A stretch of 64,000 nt of DNA from Actinoplanes flavus (GTDB taxonomy: Bacteria > Actinomycetota > Actinomycetes > Mycobacteriales > Micromonosporaceae): NCBI RefSeq assembly GCF_017592555.1, contig NZ_JAGFNS010000002.1, positions 1 through 64,000 of the forward strand, given 5' to 3'. The notes below the pieces were generated by a model, which had not been told where the DNA came from, searched no databases, and was given only the letters and a program-made list of their open reading frames with translations. Shown piece after piece: positions 1 to 9,253 of this stretch (positions are counted from its first letter, which is position 1; each line of letters starts with the position of its first letter). The translations under genes were made by a program, and so were the position numbers.

Positions 1-22
1 CGCCCCGGCTCCCGCCGGGGCG
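1..22. terminator. Hairpin at left edge, probable terminator
   Basis: A perfect 9-bp stem (CGCCCCGGC / GCCGGGGCG) with a TCCC loop opens the window. It probably terminates a gene lying to the left. There is no T-run, which is normal for actinomycete terminators. Positions 23-186 hold no gene that I can support. Confidence 0.45.
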
Positions 23-186
23 CGGCCGCTTCGATGCCTCCCGCCTTGCGTCGACGGCCCAGCGCGTGCCGGCGTGCAGCCGTCGTACCCGTTGCCGGTC
101 ACCGGACCGACCAGCGTCGGCCCGGTCAGCGCGTCGCGTTGCTGCCGCGGCCGGCCGATCGGCTCCCTGCCGGGTTCGAAGGGATC

Positions 187-3100
187 TCAGGTCAGGAGTG
201 TGTGGACGTCACGCACCACCTCCGAGACGCCGACCGGATCGAGAGCGGTCAGGTCGCCGCTGACGGCGGTCAGGCTCTGTGGCAGGTCCGGCTCCTGCCA
301 GTGGTAGCCCGGCCCGAACACCAGCTCGACCGTGACGTCGCCTGGCCAGTCACGCAGCAGCGAGCCGTGGCCGTCGCCGAACCGCCAGCCGCGGGCGGTC
401 AGCGCGTAGATCCGGCGGCTCTCGACCGTGCTGCCGACGGCGGCGTCCACATCGAGGTCGCCGAGCCTGAACAACTCCCGGCCGACCTGCGGAAACGGCT
501 GGATGATCGCGTAGTCGGCGAAGACCTCCGCCCAGCCCGCCCCGTCGGCGCCGAAGTGCCACGGATGCGCCACCCCGACGGTCGCCGCCGGATCGAGGGT
601 CCACGTCTTGTCATCGATGTCGGCGAAGGTGCGGTCCTCGGCCGCACGGAAGGTGGCCGCCACCCGGCCCTGCCCGTCGAAGGCCACCCACAGCAGGCGG
701 CGGGTGAGCTGCCAGTGCAGCGGATGGTCGACGAAGAGCCGGCGGAAGTCGGCGCCGGTCCAGCGACGGCCCATCGCCATCGCCTCCTCGAGGGCACGGG
801 CGCGCTCGCCGGCGATGGTTCTCACGTCCTTCCGCAGCTCGGTGAACCGCCGCTGGGCGACGGCGGCGAGTGCCGCATCGTCGGTGGCCGCCGGTCGTGG
901 CAGCCGGGTCAGCCGCCTGCCCTGGGCGTCGGTGACCGACGGCTGGAACTGCTCGTCGAAGCTGACGGTGAACCGGCGCGGCCCGTAGTCGAGGACGGCG
1001 CGGCCGTCCGCGTCGAGACCCAGGCCCGGCACGATCCGGTCGGCCAACTCCTCGGGCCGCAGCCCACGGGCAGCGGCCACCTCGTCGAGGTGCTCCGCGG
1101 CGAACTTGCGGAAACCCTTGCTCTTCGCCTTGCGCGCCAGCCGGCCGAGGTGGGTGAGTGCCGTGTCGGTGCCGATCGCGGCGATCACCGCCATGCCGGT
1201 GCGGACCCGCATGGTGGCGCCCGTCCACTCCGCGAAGTGCGCCACCAGCGGCGCCACGATGTCGTCGTCGCCGAGCACGGCGAGCGCCACCATCGCCATG
1301 GCGCTCCGTGACGGGTAGTGCGCGGCCTTCCACTGCTCGAAGATCGCCCACGCGAACGCCGCCAGGGTGGCGCGTTCGCACGCCAAGCGGACCTCGGCGA
1401 TCCCCGGATGCGCCGCGGCGATCTTCGACGCGGTGAGCAGCCCGCACAGATTGCGCACCGCCTCGGGGGAGAGCGCCCCACCACCGTCGCGCAGCGCAAC
1501 GATGGGCAGGGTCGGCAGAACCAGCCACTCCGGAAGGCTCGGCACCCGCATCGGCCTGCCGTCAGCGCGGCGCGGCGGCCCCACCAGCACGTGCGGTGTG
1601 GCGGTCGACCCCGCTCCCAGCGCCGCGCTGCTCGATGCTGGTCCGCCCGGCGCTGGGCCGTTCGATGCCGCTCGGCCGGTCGACGCCGGGTTGCTCGACG
1701 TCGCCGGGCCGTTTGAGGAGGCTGGACCGCCTGCCGCCGGGCCGGTCGCGGGGGTGATCGTGGCGGCCGCCGGCAGCCCTACCGGGCCGGAGATCGCCTC
1801 CACCCGGGCGCGGGCCTCGTCGTCGAGGCCGGGAAGTGCCTCCGCGACCGCCTCCGGATAGGCGAGCACATGGTTGAGCAGCAGTTCGGCGACGGTCTCG
1901 TCGGCTGCCTTGGCCGCCAGCACCCGCAGCGCCAACCGCGGATCCCGCTTGGCGGCGGTGAGCAGCGCCGGCCGGAAGTGTCTCCGCTCGACGCGATCCA
2001 CGATCCGGCCCAGGGCCTCTTCGGTCGGGATCGTGGCCAGCGTGCTGATGGTCTTCTTCAGCTCGTCGGAGCTGTCGAGGCTGGGCCGGTCCCACCGCTC
2101 GTGGTCGTCGAGCACCTCCGCCCAGGCCGCTCCGATGCCCGCGCCGCCGGTGGCCACGATCTCTTCGGCGCGGGCCCGTGCCGTGGCCGGAAGGGAACCG
2201 GCGACGGCCGGCAGCAACCGCGGCTCGGTGAGCAGGTGGAACCCGAGGATGCCGGTGAACACCGGGTGGGTGGCCTCCCCGGCCTCCAACTCGGCGAGGA
2301 CCCGCAGCGACCGGACGGGGAATCGGGTCAGCACCCTGGTCTTCAGCGCCAGGCCCGGACGTAGCTTCATGGTCACGGCTTCCCGGAAGACCATGCGGAT
2401 CGCCTCATCGGACGGCACCTCGGCGAGCAGCCGGACCGCGTCCGGGTGGAGCCGCTCCCGATTGATCCACCCGTCGTCGTGGAGACGCAGCAGTTTGCGA
2501 TAGAACGGATCGCCGAGCAGGACGACGGCGGCGGCGGGCCCGACCGCTTCCAGCACCGTGCCGACCACACCGTGGTCGTTGTAGCCGTGGAAGCGGCCGG
2601 GCAGGGCGCCGCTGAGCAGGACCAGCTGGTCGAGGGTGCCGACGGCCAGGAGCAGGAGGTCGGACAGGTACCGATGATCGCCCCAGCTGAACTCCTCGCC
2701 GCGGTCCGGTGCGCCGGGCCAGCCCGCGGCGGTCGCCGCGCAGTCCTCCTCCACCCAGGCCGTCTGCGTGGGCACCAGGTAGGACGCCACGATCCGCCCG
2801 ACCGGAGTGGTGCGGAACCCGGAGAGGAGGCGGCAGGCCTCCTCGTAGTCGCTGTCGGGCGCGGTCGCCAGCTGCGCCCGCAGGACACGTGCCACCCGTG
2901 CGAGGTCATGCAGATCGTCGCCGCGCCACAGCCGCTCGTAGTTCTTCTCCGGGGCCGGGTCGATCGTCCACAGCGCGCCGTCGGCGACCAGCCGTGTCAT
3001 CTCCCCGACGGCCCGAACCGCGAACCCGAGCCCGAACCGGGACGCCCACGCGTGCACGAGCCGCTCGCCCATCTCGTAGATGGTCGGGCGAGTGAGCAGG

Positions 3101-3402
3101 GCGGCCGCCGCGGCCGCGCGGGGGTCCGGCTCGCCACCGGGACCGCCTGAGGCGCGCCAGCCGTCCAGATGTGCCTCGCCCGCCGCGAGCAGCTCCGGAT
3201 CGTAGATCACCGTCCGGTCCCGGACCCGGCGCATCGCCTGCACCACGTCGGGGCTGGTCAGCGAGGCGCCCAACCGCTCGACCGCGTCGCCGGGAATCTC
3301 GTGACCGGGAACGGCCAGCCCGCCCCGGCGCGGGCGCAGCTCCCGGCGCCACGCCTCGGGCAGCACCCAGGCGTCCTCATCGGGCAGTACGAACCTACGC
3401 AT
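187..3402 (-). CDS. DUF4132 domain-containing protein
   Basis: A 1071-residue cytoplasmic protein of the large DUF4132 group, whose members have no established biochemical role. No signal peptide or membrane segment is visible. The C-terminal third, from about residue 840, carries the family-like core, including WTGADFRRLFVDHP and a WTLDP...HP stretch. A low-complexity Ala/Gly/Pro/Ser linker near residues 550-620 divides the protein into two halves. The ATG start has a GGGGAGGA ribosome site about 5 nt upstream. The gene stands alone, with no close same-strand partner. DUF4132 proteins often occur with WGR domains, and a WGR protein is encoded at 26.8 kb, but not adjacent. The family call is from memory of the conserved C-terminus; function is unknown. 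Confidence 0.8.
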   Translation of the reverse strand: MRRFVLPDEDAWVLPEAWRRELRPRRGGLAVPGHEIPGDAVERLGASLTSPDVVQAMRRVRDRTVIYDPELLAAGEAHLDGWRASGGPGGEPDPRAAAAAALLTRPTIYEMGERLVHAWASRFGLGFAVRAVGEMTRLVADGALWTIDPAPEKNYERLWRGDDLHDLARVARVLRAQLATAPDSDYEEACRLLSGFRTTPVGRIVASYLVPTQTAWVEEDCAATAAGWPGAPDRGEEFSWGDHRYLSDLLLLAVGTLDQLVLLSGALPGRFHGYNDHGVVGTVLEAVGPAAAVVLLGDPFYRKLLRLHDDGWINRERLHPDAVRLLAEVPSDEAIRMVFREAVTMKLRPGLALKTRVLTRFPVRSLRVLAELEAGEATHPVFTGILGFHLLTEPRLLPAVAGSLPATARARAEEIVATGGAGIGAAWAEVLDDHERWDRPSLDSSDELKKTISTLATIPTEEALGRIVDRVERRHFRPALLTAAKRDPRLALRVLAAKAADETVAELLLNHVLAYPEAVAEALPGLDDEARARVEAISGPVGLPAAATITPATGPAAGGPASSNGPATSSNPASTGRAASNGPAPGGPASSSAALGAGSTATPHVLVGPPRRADGRPMRVPSLPEWLVLPTLPIVALRDGGGALSPEAVRNLCGLLTASKIAAAHPGIAEVRLACERATLAAFAWAIFEQWKAAHYPSRSAMAMVALAVLGDDDIVAPLVAHFAEWTGATMRVRTGMAVIAAIGTDTALTHLGRLARKAKSKGFRKFAAEHLDEVAAARGLRPEELADRIVPGLGLDADGRAVLDYGPRRFTVSFDEQFQPSVTDAQGRRLTRLPRPAATDDAALAAVAQRRFTELRKDVRTIAGERARALEEAMAMGRRWTGADFRRLFVDHPLHWQLTRRLLWVAFDGQGRVAATFRAAEDRTFADIDDKTWTLDPAATVGVAHPWHFGADGAGWAEVFADYAIIQPFPQVGRELFRLGDLDVDAAVGSTVESRRIYALTARGWRFGDGHGSLLRDWPGDVTVELVFGPGYHWQEPDLPQSLTAVSGDLTALDPVGVSEVVRDVHTLLT

Positions 3403-3531
3403 CGCGAATCCTCCCCAGATCCGTCTCCGGTGCCGCGAAGATTAGCCACCCGGTACGACAGAAATCGGCGTTGTCCACAGGCGGCAAAACGGTTGGCCGC
3501 GGCGACTCGGGCCGTGCAATGATCGGCGCCT

Positions 3532-3660
3532 GGGTCGCTAGCTCAACGGGCTAGAGCATTCGGCTTTGTAGCATGCCGGCTTTCCGCTCTGTGCGGTCAT
3601 GGGCACGCTTCCTTCTCTTTCGGGACCGAAGGGTTCGGGGTTCGAGTCCCCGGCGACCCA
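3532..3660 (+). tRNA. tRNA-like gene with 55-nt insertion in the anticodon loop
   Basis: All parts of a tRNA body are present: acceptor GGGTCGC/GCGACCC with discriminator A, D arm GCTC/GAGC, anticodon stem TTCGG (3559-3563) / CCGAA (3626-3630), T arm CGGGG-TTCGAGT-CCCCG. The anticodon loop, normally 7 nt, is 62 nt (3564-3625). The extra sequence can itself fold (TGCC/GGCA around CCGC/GCGG), and the segment TTCGG is repeated at 3619-3623 directly before CCGAA. It is far too short for a self-splicing group I intron. The anticodon cannot be fixed: different excisions give TTG, TGG or CGG, and the body resembles actinobacterial tRNA-Lys. It may be a disrupted tRNA, an unusual intron-containing one, or a tRNA-derived RNA. 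No CCA is encoded. Confidence 0.5.
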
Positions 3661-3744
3661 CTGTCACGCAGTTGTAGGCCGCCGGTCTCCGGCGTCCGGT
3701 CTGCTGCCCTGTCGAGGGCCACCACCAGCGGAACGGAGGGCCGC

Positions 3745-5904
3745 ATGCTCGAGAAGCTGATCATCCAGAAGACCCTGCGCGTGCCGGCGAGCACCGGCAC
3801 GGCAGGCGACGGTTCGGGCGTCGCCCGGCAGCTGGACGCGGCACTGCTGGATGTCGGGTTCGCCGCGTCGCGCGACCTGCTCGACCACCTCACCGCCCTG
3901 GCGCCCGGCCCAGCGATGGACCTCGCCGCCACGGTCGTGTCCGCGGTCCGTGAGCTGGTCGGTGACCACGTGCGCCACAACCCCTACTTCATCGCCTTCC
4001 CGGAGGGCGTGCCGGACACGATCGAGTTCTGGGCCGAGCGACTGCGGGCCGCCGTCCTGACCGGCGGTGGCACGGCGACCGACGAGCAGCTGCGCGACGC
4101 GGTCCGCACCGGCGGGGTCAACCTGCTCGATCTCCCCGGCTACGGCACCTACCAGCACACGTGGGCGGACATGCTCGCCGTTCACGACGAGCTGATCGCC
4201 GGCGCCCGCGACCGGGTCACGCTGCTGCGGCTCGGCGACACCGTCGACGTCGAGGCGGAGCGGCTCTATCTGGCACTGGCCGGCAGCACGACCCCGCTCG
4301 GCGAGGCCGACCTGGCGATTCTCGGTGAGCTGGCATCCGCCTGCGCGGACGCCGCCCAGCCGGACGAGATCCCGGTGCGGGAGAACCGTGCGGTGCTCAA
4401 CGGGGTTCGGCTCGCCCTCGGCCGGCCACTGGTCGGCGTGGACAGCACGACCGACGTGCTGCGCCTGGCCTGTCACGTGTCCGGCGGGGACGTGTCGCTC
4501 GCGACCGTCACCCGGTTCCGGTCGTTCCGGCGCCCGGAGCGGCGGGTCCTGCTGGCCGCGCTCGACCAGGTCGTCGCCGCGAGCCCGGCCAAGCTGGGTG
4601 ACATCGCCCGCTACGCCGAGCGGTGGAAGCGGCTGGGCGAGCGACTGCACCCACACGAGTACGAGCAGTGGCCGCACGCCGGTGAGGTGTTCGCCGTCGC
4701 GCGCGGCGAGCGCAAGGTGCGCAACCTCGCCGGGCGTGCCGAGTCGGCGATCCAGGCCGGGGCCGTCGGTTCCGCGGCGTCGGTGCTGTCGTCCGCGCCG
4801 GGTCTGCTGCTGCGTTCCGCCGACCGGCTGCTGCGCCTGGCGCCGCGGGCCGAGCGTGCCGCCGTGGTCGAGGCTGTCACCGGTGCGTTCGGTTCGGCGT
4901 CGGCCCGGGTGCTGTGCTCGCTGCGCGAGCACGTCGGCAACCGGCTGTCGCCGGCGTCGGCCCGGATGTATGCGAGCCGGTCGCGCAGCGGGTGGGTCGG
5001 GCCGGACCGGCGGCCACCGCTGCCGGCCGACCTGGTGGCGGAGCTGTCGGCGCTGCTCGACGCGGAGATCGGTGCTCGGCTGCCGGTGTGGGAGCGGCCG
5101 CTCCTGGTGGACCCGGAGGTGCTCGACGTCGCGCTGCCACTGTCCGGCAAGGCGTCCGAGGGCGGCTTCGCGGTGCTGCCCCGGGGCTCGCGGGCGACGG
5201 TCTCCGGTGAGCTGCTGCGGTTCTTCATGTACTGGCGGCAGGACAGCCGGCGCACCGACTACGACCTGTCGGTGCAGTTGCTCGACGACGACTTCCAGGC
5301 CGCGGGCCAGGTCTCCTGGACGAACTACCGCCACGACGGGGTGGTCCACTCCGGCGACCTCACCGAGGCGGCGAACGGTGCCACCGAGTTCATCGACGTG
5401 CCGCTGAGCATCGCCGGGCGGTATGTGGTTCCCCAGGTCAACATCTACGCGGGGGAGTCGTTCGACGAGGTCGCCGAGTCGATGTTCGGCTACCAGAGCC
5501 GGTCGCCGGAGCAGCAGGGCGCCCCGTTCGACGCGCGGACCGTGCGATCGCGCTCGCAGATGCGCGGCAAGGGCCGGATCGCGCTGCCGGTGGTGTTCGC
5601 CAAGACCGAGCAGGGGTGGCAGGCGGTGTGGCTGCATCTCTACCTGCGGGGCTGGCCGTCGTTCAACCGCGTGGAGGAGAACACGTTCACCACGGCTCAC
5701 CGGGTGCGGGCCCTCATGGAGCGGCGTTACCTCACCATGTCCTACCTCGTCGACCGGTGGCGCGAGCGGACCGAGGTGACCCTGTGGGACGGCTCGCCAC
5801 CGGACGAGCCGGTCACCTTCATCGGCATCCACGCGCCCGACGGTTTGCCGGCGGGCTCGGAGGTGTACACCCTGGATCGGCTAGCCGAGCTGATCCCCGC
5901 CTGA
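3745..5904 (+). CDS. MXAN_6230/SCO0854 family protein with TerD-like C-terminus
   Basis: A 719-residue cytoplasmic protein without membrane segments. I recognise it as the MXAN_6230/SCO0854 family, large actinobacterial and myxobacterial proteins of unknown function. Its C-terminal part (about 450-719) reads like a TerD/TerE-type beta domain: an LLRFFMYWRQ stretch, a YDLSVQLLD strand and the late WHLYLRGWPSFNRVE segment. Such domains occur in tellurium-resistance and stress clusters. The start was chosen for its ribosome site, CGGAGGGCCGC directly before ATG. It is single-gene and convergent with the MFS gene, sharing the hairpin at 6014-6049. No other ter gene is nearby, so a tellurite role cannot be argued from context. 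Confidence 0.7.
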   Translation: MLEKLIIQKTLRVPASTGTAGDGSGVARQLDAALLDVGFAASRDLLDHLTALAPGPAMDLAATVVSAVRELVGDHVRHNPYFIAFPEGVPDTIEFWAERLRAAVLTGGGTATDEQLRDAVRTGGVNLLDLPGYGTYQHTWADMLAVHDELIAGARDRVTLLRLGDTVDVEAERLYLALAGSTTPLGEADLAILGELASACADAAQPDEIPVRENRAVLNGVRLALGRPLVGVDSTTDVLRLACHVSGGDVSLATVTRFRSFRRPERRVLLAALDQVVAASPAKLGDIARYAERWKRLGERLHPHEYEQWPHAGEVFAVARGERKVRNLAGRAESAIQAGAVGSAASVLSSAPGLLLRSADRLLRLAPRAERAAVVEAVTGAFGSASARVLCSLREHVGNRLSPASARMYASRSRSGWVGPDRRPPLPADLVAELSALLDAEIGARLPVWERPLLVDPEVLDVALPLSGKASEGGFAVLPRGSRATVSGELLRFFMYWRQDSRRTDYDLSVQLLDDDFQAAGQVSWTNYRHDGVVHSGDLTEAANGATEFIDVPLSIAGRYVVPQVNIYAGESFDEVAESMFGYQSRSPEQQGAPFDARTVRSRSQMRGKGRIALPVVFAKTEQGWQAVWLHLYLRGWPSFNRVEENTFTTAHRVRALMERRYLTMSYLVDRWRERTEVTLWDGSPPDEPVTFIGIHAPDGLPAGSEVYTLDRLAELIPA

Positions 5905-6013
5905 CGACAGCCGAGGCCATGCGAGCGCTTCCTCCCAGTTCCGTTCGATTCGGGGCCCCCGCGCAAGCGGGGATCCAGGCAGATAGCGCCCGCGCCCTCC
6001 TCGGTCCAGCCGT

Positions 6014-6049
6014 AGGGGTGCACACGCTGCCCGCAGCGTGTGCACCCCT
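6014..6049. terminator. Bidirectional terminator
   Basis: A perfect 16-bp inverted repeat (6014-6029 / 6034-6049) with a CCCG loop lies between two converging genes. The right side ends in CCCCTT. It is long enough to terminate transcription from both sides. The rest of 5905-6150 holds only GC-rich spacer. Confidence 0.75.
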
Positions 6050-6150
6050 TCTGAGCGGGAGAGGGGGTGAGGGTGAGTGGGCAGGCAGGCCGTTCTCCCC
6101 GGGAGGGGCGCAGGGTGACCAGGCAGCCAGATGGGCAAAGAGGTTGATCC

Positions 6151-7539
6151 TTATTGGCCGGTCAGGGCGGCGGCCGCGTCTCGAGGGTAGGTTCGCTGGC
6201 CGCGGAGGACGATCAGGCTGCCGATGACGAGGGGGAGCAGGACGACGGTGTAGGCCCAGCGCAGCGAGCCGCTGGCGTCGGAGGCCAGGCCGATCAGCCA
6301 CGGGCCGAGGGCGCCGCCGAGGGTGACCAGCATCTGGAGTACGGCGAAGCCGAGGCCGCGACGGTGTGCGGCTACGACGTCGGCGTTGGCGGCGGTCAGG
6401 TTGGCGATGGCGGCGGCGAAGCCGATGTTGGCGAGGGTGAAGCAGACGACTTGCGGTGCGAGGACCGGTACGGTGACGGCGCCGGCCAGGAAGGCCGTGC
6501 CGAACAGCAGCGACCAGCCGCCGATGGCGACCCGGTGCCCGTGGTGGCGGTCGCCGAGCCGGCTCCCGGTGAGGATGCCGGCGACGATGCCGACCAGCCC
6601 GGCGCCGCCGCCGATGGCCGCCGCGGAGGCTTCGGGCAGGGCGAATTCGCGGGCGTAGAACGACGGCATCCAGAAGAAGAGGCCGCCCAGGCCGAAGAAG
6701 AGGATGCTCAAGCCGGTGATCACCGACCGCAGCGTGCGGATGCGGAGCAGGGTGGCCAGTTGGGCCCGCATCGGGGCGTCCGGAGCGGAGGAAGTTGGAC
6801 TGGTCGGGTCGGGTGTGGGGTGCTTGGTGGTGCTGTCGGTGTACCAGCGGGCGAGATGGTCGCCGAGGCCGCGGACCGGCTCGCGGACGGTGAGGACGAG
6901 GGCGGCGATGAGGATGCCGGGGACGGCGATCAGGAAGAAGCCGGTGCGCCAGCCGACCGTCTGGGCGAGTGCGCCGCCGGCGATGACGCCGATGGGCAGG
7001 CCGGCGAAGTAGGCCATGCGTTCGTAGCCGTAGGCGCGGGCCCGGCCAGGTCCGGGATAGAGGTCGCCGAGCAGGCTCGACGACGGCGGGTTGTAGAGCT
7101 GGCCGGCCGCGCCGAGCAGTACCCGGACCGCGAAGAGGGTGGCGTAGGAGCCGGCCAGGCCGGTGCCGATGGTGAGCAGCGCCCAGACGGCGACGATCGC
7201 GGAGACGGTCCAGGTCCGTTTGCCGGTGTCGGCGAGTTTTCCGGCGGGCAGCAGCAGGATGATCGCGGCGATCGCGCCGGCGGTGGCGATCGCGCCGCCC
7301 GCGCTGTCGCTGAAGCCGAATTCCTTCTGGATCGTCGGGAGTGCGCCGGCCAGCAGGTTGTATTCGACGCGGTCGATGGCGGCGACGAGGGCGATGCAGA
7401 CGGCGGGCCACCAGCCGAAGGGCGCCCCGGTGCCGCGGCGCACGCTGACCGGCGGTCGCCCGGGATAGGCCGTCACCTGTCTGATCTGCTCGGATTCGTC
7501 GTTGAGGCTGGCGTTCGTCCGCCTGGCTCGGCCGATCAT
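6151..7539 (-). CDS. MFS transporter
   Basis: A 462-residue integral membrane protein with about 12 hydrophobic helices. Family marks are an acidic residue in helix 1 (AAIDRVEYNLLAGALP), the loop 2-3 motif GKLADTGKR, a similar GSRLGDRHHG in the second half, and a central loop (about 215-245) between the two six-helix bundles. The helix-1 region and the PSSSLLGDLYPGPGR segment resemble the spinster-like/organic-anion MFS branch, but the substrate cannot be read from sequence. The ATG start at 7539 is followed by a cytoplasmic N-terminus of about 40 residues. It is transcribed alone toward the hairpin at 6014-6049. Confidence 0.85.
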   Translation of the reverse strand: MIGRARRTNASLNDESEQIRQVTAYPGRPPVSVRRGTGAPFGWWPAVCIALVAAIDRVEYNLLAGALPTIQKEFGFSDSAGGAIATAGAIAAIILLLPAGKLADTGKRTWTVSAIVAVWALLTIGTGLAGSYATLFAVRVLLGAAGQLYNPPSSSLLGDLYPGPGRARAYGYERMAYFAGLPIGVIAGGALAQTVGWRTGFFLIAVPGILIAALVLTVREPVRGLGDHLARWYTDSTTKHPTPDPTSPTSSAPDAPMRAQLATLLRIRTLRSVITGLSILFFGLGGLFFWMPSFYAREFALPEASAAAIGGGAGLVGIVAGILTGSRLGDRHHGHRVAIGGWSLLFGTAFLAGAVTVPVLAPQVVCFTLANIGFAAAIANLTAANADVVAAHRRGLGFAVLQMLVTLGGALGPWLIGLASDASGSLRWAYTVVLLPLVIGSLIVLRGQRTYPRDAAAALTGQ

Positions 7540-7672
7540 GCGGGCACCATACCGTTGGGAAACGGCGTTCCGCTAGAGGACACAAGCCGGGTCAGGGGCC
7601 GCAGCTGATGGCAAGGGGCACAGCTGGAGCCGGAGGGCACGGGTGCCGCCGGAGCGGGCTGGTGAAAGCTGA

Positions 7673-8761
7673 TCAGGGGACACGGGTGGGTGTGGCGGCG
7701 AAGCGCATCTCGTAGATCGGCCGGTAGCGGTCGTCGAGCAGCGTGAGCAGGCTGAGCAGCAGGACGAAGAAGAGCGCCGCGGACGAGTCGAACGGCCGCC
7801 CGTCAGCGCTGAGCAGCCGTTCGGCGACGACCATGAAACCGGCGTTCATCAGTACGCGTACGCCGAACGCCAGCAGCGTACGCTCCACGCCGCGCGCGGA
7901 CCGGGCGACGAGGAGGCTGACGGCGACGTTGGCGAGGACGAACACGCTGGTGCCGAGGAACAGCTCGATCGGTGTGGCGGTGGTGCCGGGGAGCACCTGG
8001 GCGTAGATCACCCACAGCAGGCCGATGAGGGTGACCTTCTCCAGGGTCGCGGCGGACAGGAACCGGCCGTGCTCGGCGACCCACCGGTTGCGGTCGGCGA
8101 CGGTGACGGTCCCGGCGGGCAGCGGGTCGGCGGCGACGTGCCACTGCCAGTCCGGTCGGGGTTGGCGGGGGCGTACCGCGTACCAGTAGATGAGGCCGAG
8201 CAGGATCAGGGCCGCGACCACCGCCGGGCCGAACCAGGGCACCTCGGCGACCGTCTCGGTGAAGTCGAGTTGGGCGATGTGGATCCACCACTCCTGCGGC
8301 AGCTTCACGAAGATCCAGATCGCGGCCGCCGTGATGATCCAGCGGCGCAGCGTGACCCGCGCCGGGTTCCAGAAGAGGCGATAGGTCTCGTACGCGATGA
8401 AGAAGTACTCGAACGTGTTGGGGAAGATCAGCAGCAGCGGCCGCCATGCGGTCAGCTCGAAGGCGACGACCCCGATCAGCCGGTAGAAGTAGAGGAAGCA
8501 CGCCACCCGCACGGCCGGCGCGCTCGCCCAGTTCCGCAGCGTCGACAGGTAGGCGATCGCCAGGTAGTAGACGTCCATCGCCTTGTCGTAGCCCTGGTAG
8601 CCGGGCGGGTCGAACCCGAACGTCTGGAAGATGGTCTGGTCGATGCCGTCCAGGATCAGCGCCGCGACGATCGCCGGCAGCGGAAAGCGCGGGATCAGCA
8701 GGGGTACGAGGAAGCGCGCACCCACCACCAGCAGGAAGACCGTCGTCGCAGAGGCTGTCAC
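7673..8761 (-). CDS. Polytopic membrane protein, unknown function
   Basis: About 362 residues if the GTG at 8761 is used; the frame is open further upstream, but that extension is hydrophilic and unlike a gene start. Six or more hydrophobic segments are visible, beginning with TTVFLLVVGARFLVPLLI at the N-terminus, which fits a membrane entry right at the start. Aromatic-rich segments (LLIFPNTFEYFFIAYE, FVKLPQEWWIHIAQ) and the C-terminal helix FFVLLLSLLTLLDD suggest a compact bundle. I do not recognise a family. The ribosome site is weak (GGACCT), so the start is uncertain. The gene is divergent from the small membrane gene at 8897. Confidence 0.65.
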   Translation of the reverse strand: MTASATTVFLLVVGARFLVPLLIPRFPLPAIVAALILDGIDQTIFQTFGFDPPGYQGYDKAMDVYYLAIAYLSTLRNWASAPAVRVACFLYFYRLIGVVAFELTAWRPLLLIFPNTFEYFFIAYETYRLFWNPARVTLRRWIITAAAIWIFVKLPQEWWIHIAQLDFTETVAEVPWFGPAVVAALILLGLIYWYAVRPRQPRPDWQWHVAADPLPAGTVTVADRNRWVAEHGRFLSAATLEKVTLIGLLWVIYAQVLPGTTATPIELFLGTSVFVLANVAVSLLVARSARGVERTLLAFGVRVLMNAGFMVVAERLLSADGRPFDSSAALFFVLLLSLLTLLDDRYRPIYEMRFAATPTRVP

Positions 8762-8896
8762 AGGTCCATGACATCGGCCCGGCCCGATGCGCGGATCATC
8801 CGGACGGGGTGAACGTGTCCGGTTCTCATCCGCCGCGAATGAGGCGGGCCACCCGGCGCCGCCGCAGTCTGGGCTCCCTGAGGAAACGGAGTTCAG

Positions 8897-9202
8897 ATGG
8901 GTTGCCTGTTCGCCATCTTCGCGGGGATCTTCCCGCGGTTGGCTCTGTTCATCATCTGGCTGGTGCGGCCGAGACTGGTCGACGCCGCCTTCGAGGGGTG
9001 GATCTGGCCGCTGCTGGGCCTGATCTTCTTCCCGTTCGCGACGCTGCTCTACGTCATCTTCTACACGCCGGGCGTGGGCCTGGTCGGCTGGGAGTGGTTC
9101 TGGGTGGTGTTCGCCGGCCTGCTCGACCTGACGCATCTGGTGGCCAGCGCCTATTCGCGGACGCGGGGAGCCCGCGGCATGGGTGCGCCGCGGGCCTACT
9201 GA
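8897..9202 (+). CDS. Small membrane protein, unknown function
   Basis: A 101-residue protein with three hydrophobic stretches (about 3-22, 34-56, 60-85) and a short basic tail. A good ribosome site (GAGGAAACGGAG) precedes the ATG by about 6 nt, and the gene is compact with no overlap on its strand. It resembles the many short three-helix actinobacterial membrane proteins annotated as hypothetical. No catalytic or binding motif is visible. It converges on the GH12 gene across a short repeat. Confidence 0.65.
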   Translation: MGCLFAIFAGIFPRLALFIIWLVRPRLVDAAFEGWIWPLLGLIFFPFATLLYVIFYTPGVGLVGWEWFWVVFAGLLDLTHLVASAYSRTRGARGMGAPRAY

Positions 9203-9208
9203 TCCGCC

Positions 9209-9253
9209 GGGTCAGGTGAAGCTGGGTCAGGTGAAGCTGGGTCAGCTGAAACC
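9209..9253. repeat. 15-bp tandem repeat at the GH12 3' end
   Basis: The unit GGGTCAGGTGAAGCT occurs twice perfectly and a third time with changes (9239-9253). Read on the minus strand it repeats the end of the GH12 gene, so the stop codon is followed in frame by two more TGA triplets. It looks like a local slippage duplication of the gene end. Confidence 0.7.

Noticed and set aside
3564..3625. Group I intron in the tRNA-like gene
   Set aside because: Self-splicing group I introns are several times longer and have recognisable core helices; 55 nt is too short.
3664..5832. Long minus-strand open frame opposite the MXAN_6230 gene
   Set aside because: Same GC-bias shadow effect; no ribosome site, and an Arg/Pro/His-rich product.
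6014..6049. The long perfect inverted repeat as a mobile-element end or attachment site
   Set aside because: It is exactly between two converging genes, where a terminator is expected, and has no partner copy or target duplication.
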